DNA from: Rhizobiaceae bacterium
GTDB lineage: Bacteria; Pseudomonadota; Alphaproteobacteria; Rhizobiales; Rhizobiaceae
Direction: 5' to 3'
Length of the DNA: 6,387 nt
NCBI GenBank assembly: GCA_028865845.1
Contig: JAGWJK010000262.1
Coordinates: forward strand, 1-6,387
Within the stretch, counting starts at the first letter, position 1. The number at the start of each line of letters is the position of its first letter. A program made the position numbers and the translations under genes. This document shows positions 6,105 to 6,387 of this stretch, one piece after another. The notes under the pieces are model-generated. The model made no database searches. It was not told the DNA's origin and was given only the letters and a program-made list of their open reading frames with translations.

Positions 6105-6387
6105 TCATGCAGCGAGAAGCAGGGCCGACAGGAAGAGGCCGGCGAAGATGATCAGGCCGACCTTGCTGTTGGATTTGAACAGGGCCAGGCACTGGCTGGC
6201 ATCGTTGATGTCGAGCACGGCGATCTGGAAGGCGAACATGCCGCCGGCCACGAGCAGGCCGACATAGGAAAGCCACCCTGCCCCGGCCAGCAGGAACGAC
6301 AGCAACATCAGCAGTAGCGTCGCACCGTAAAGACCCACCAGCCAGACGCGGGTCCGGTCACCGAAAAGCCGTGCCGTCGATCGTACG
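6105..6387 (-). CDS. ubiA: 4-hydroxybenzoate polyprenyltransferase, C-terminal 93 residues
   Basis: UbiA is an integral membrane enzyme that joins a polyprenyl chain to 4-hydroxybenzoate in ubiquinone synthesis. The frame is open to the right edge and begins, as seen, with VRSTARLFGDRTRVWLVGLYG. The (K/R)STARLFG stretch follows the second aspartate-rich motif in UbiA proteins, so both catalytic Asp motifs should lie outside the window. Three hydrophobic segments are visible: VWLVGLYGATLLLMLLSFLL, WLSYVGLLVAGGMFAFQIAV and VGLIIFAGLFLSALLLAA. The loop DINDASQCLALFKSNSKVG between the second and third matches the usual C-terminal pattern of UbiA. The gene ends in TGA at 6107-6105 and converges on the DUF6101 gene. 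A GTG at 6338 is internal and not the real start. Other UbiA-superfamily enzymes (heme O or menaquinone branch) are less likely, given the STARLFG and DINDASQCL-F--N stretches. Confidence 0.92.
   Translation of the reverse strand, partial: VRSTARLFGDRTRVWLVGLYGATLLLMLLSFLLAGAGWLSYVGLLVAGGMFAFQIAVLDINDASQCLALFKSNSKVGLIIFAGLFLSALLLAA

Noticed and set aside
6336..6338. GTG as the start of a 77-residue membrane protein
   Set aside because: The frame continues upstream to the window edge with UbiA sequence (VRSTARLFGDRT), so this is an internal Val codon.

Overview
The window looks like chromosomal DNA from an alphaproteobacterium of the order Rhizobiales (Rhizobium/Agrobacterium/Sinorhizobium-like). 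The support is the set of protein families: a soluble FtsK/SpoIIIE-type translocase, a DUF1217 protein, a DUF6101 protein and an alphaproteobacterial-type UbiA. The GC-rich coding style and a CTATAT-type -10 box also fit. No database search was possible, so the family names rest on recognising sequence motifs.

Layout from left to right. (1) 1-2404, minus strand: the first 801 codons of an FtsK/SpoIIIE-family DNA translocase. Its C-terminus lies beyond the left edge. It has no membrane segments at the N-terminus, only a charged helix and a linker of about 400 residues before the motor. (2) 2405-2624: a 220-base gap with a near-palindrome upstream of ftsK and a strong hairpin downstream of the next gene. 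(3) 2625-5159, minus strand: an 844-residue protein built from seven degenerate copies of a DUF1217-type half-domain, without Cys or Trp. (4) 5160-5477: a 318-base divergent intergenic region with a good ribosome binding site and a -10 box for the minus-strand gene. (5) 5478-6044, plus strand: a DUF6101 protein of 188 residues. (6) 6045-6104: a short convergent gap holding a GC-rich hairpin. (7) 6105-6387, minus strand: the C-terminal 93 residues of UbiA (4-hydroxybenzoate polyprenyltransferase), whose start lies beyond the right edge.

The genes do not form an obvious pathway. FtsK (chromosome segregation) and UbiA (ubiquinone synthesis) are housekeeping genes. DUF6101 is conserved but uncharacterised. 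DUF1217 proteins are, to my knowledge, linked to flagella in alphaproteobacteria, and no flagellar gene is visible here. The repeat-expanded DUF1217 protein is the most interesting item. I see no mobile element, CRISPR array, tRNA, rRNA or defence system, and no clear evidence of a wholly new multi-gene system.
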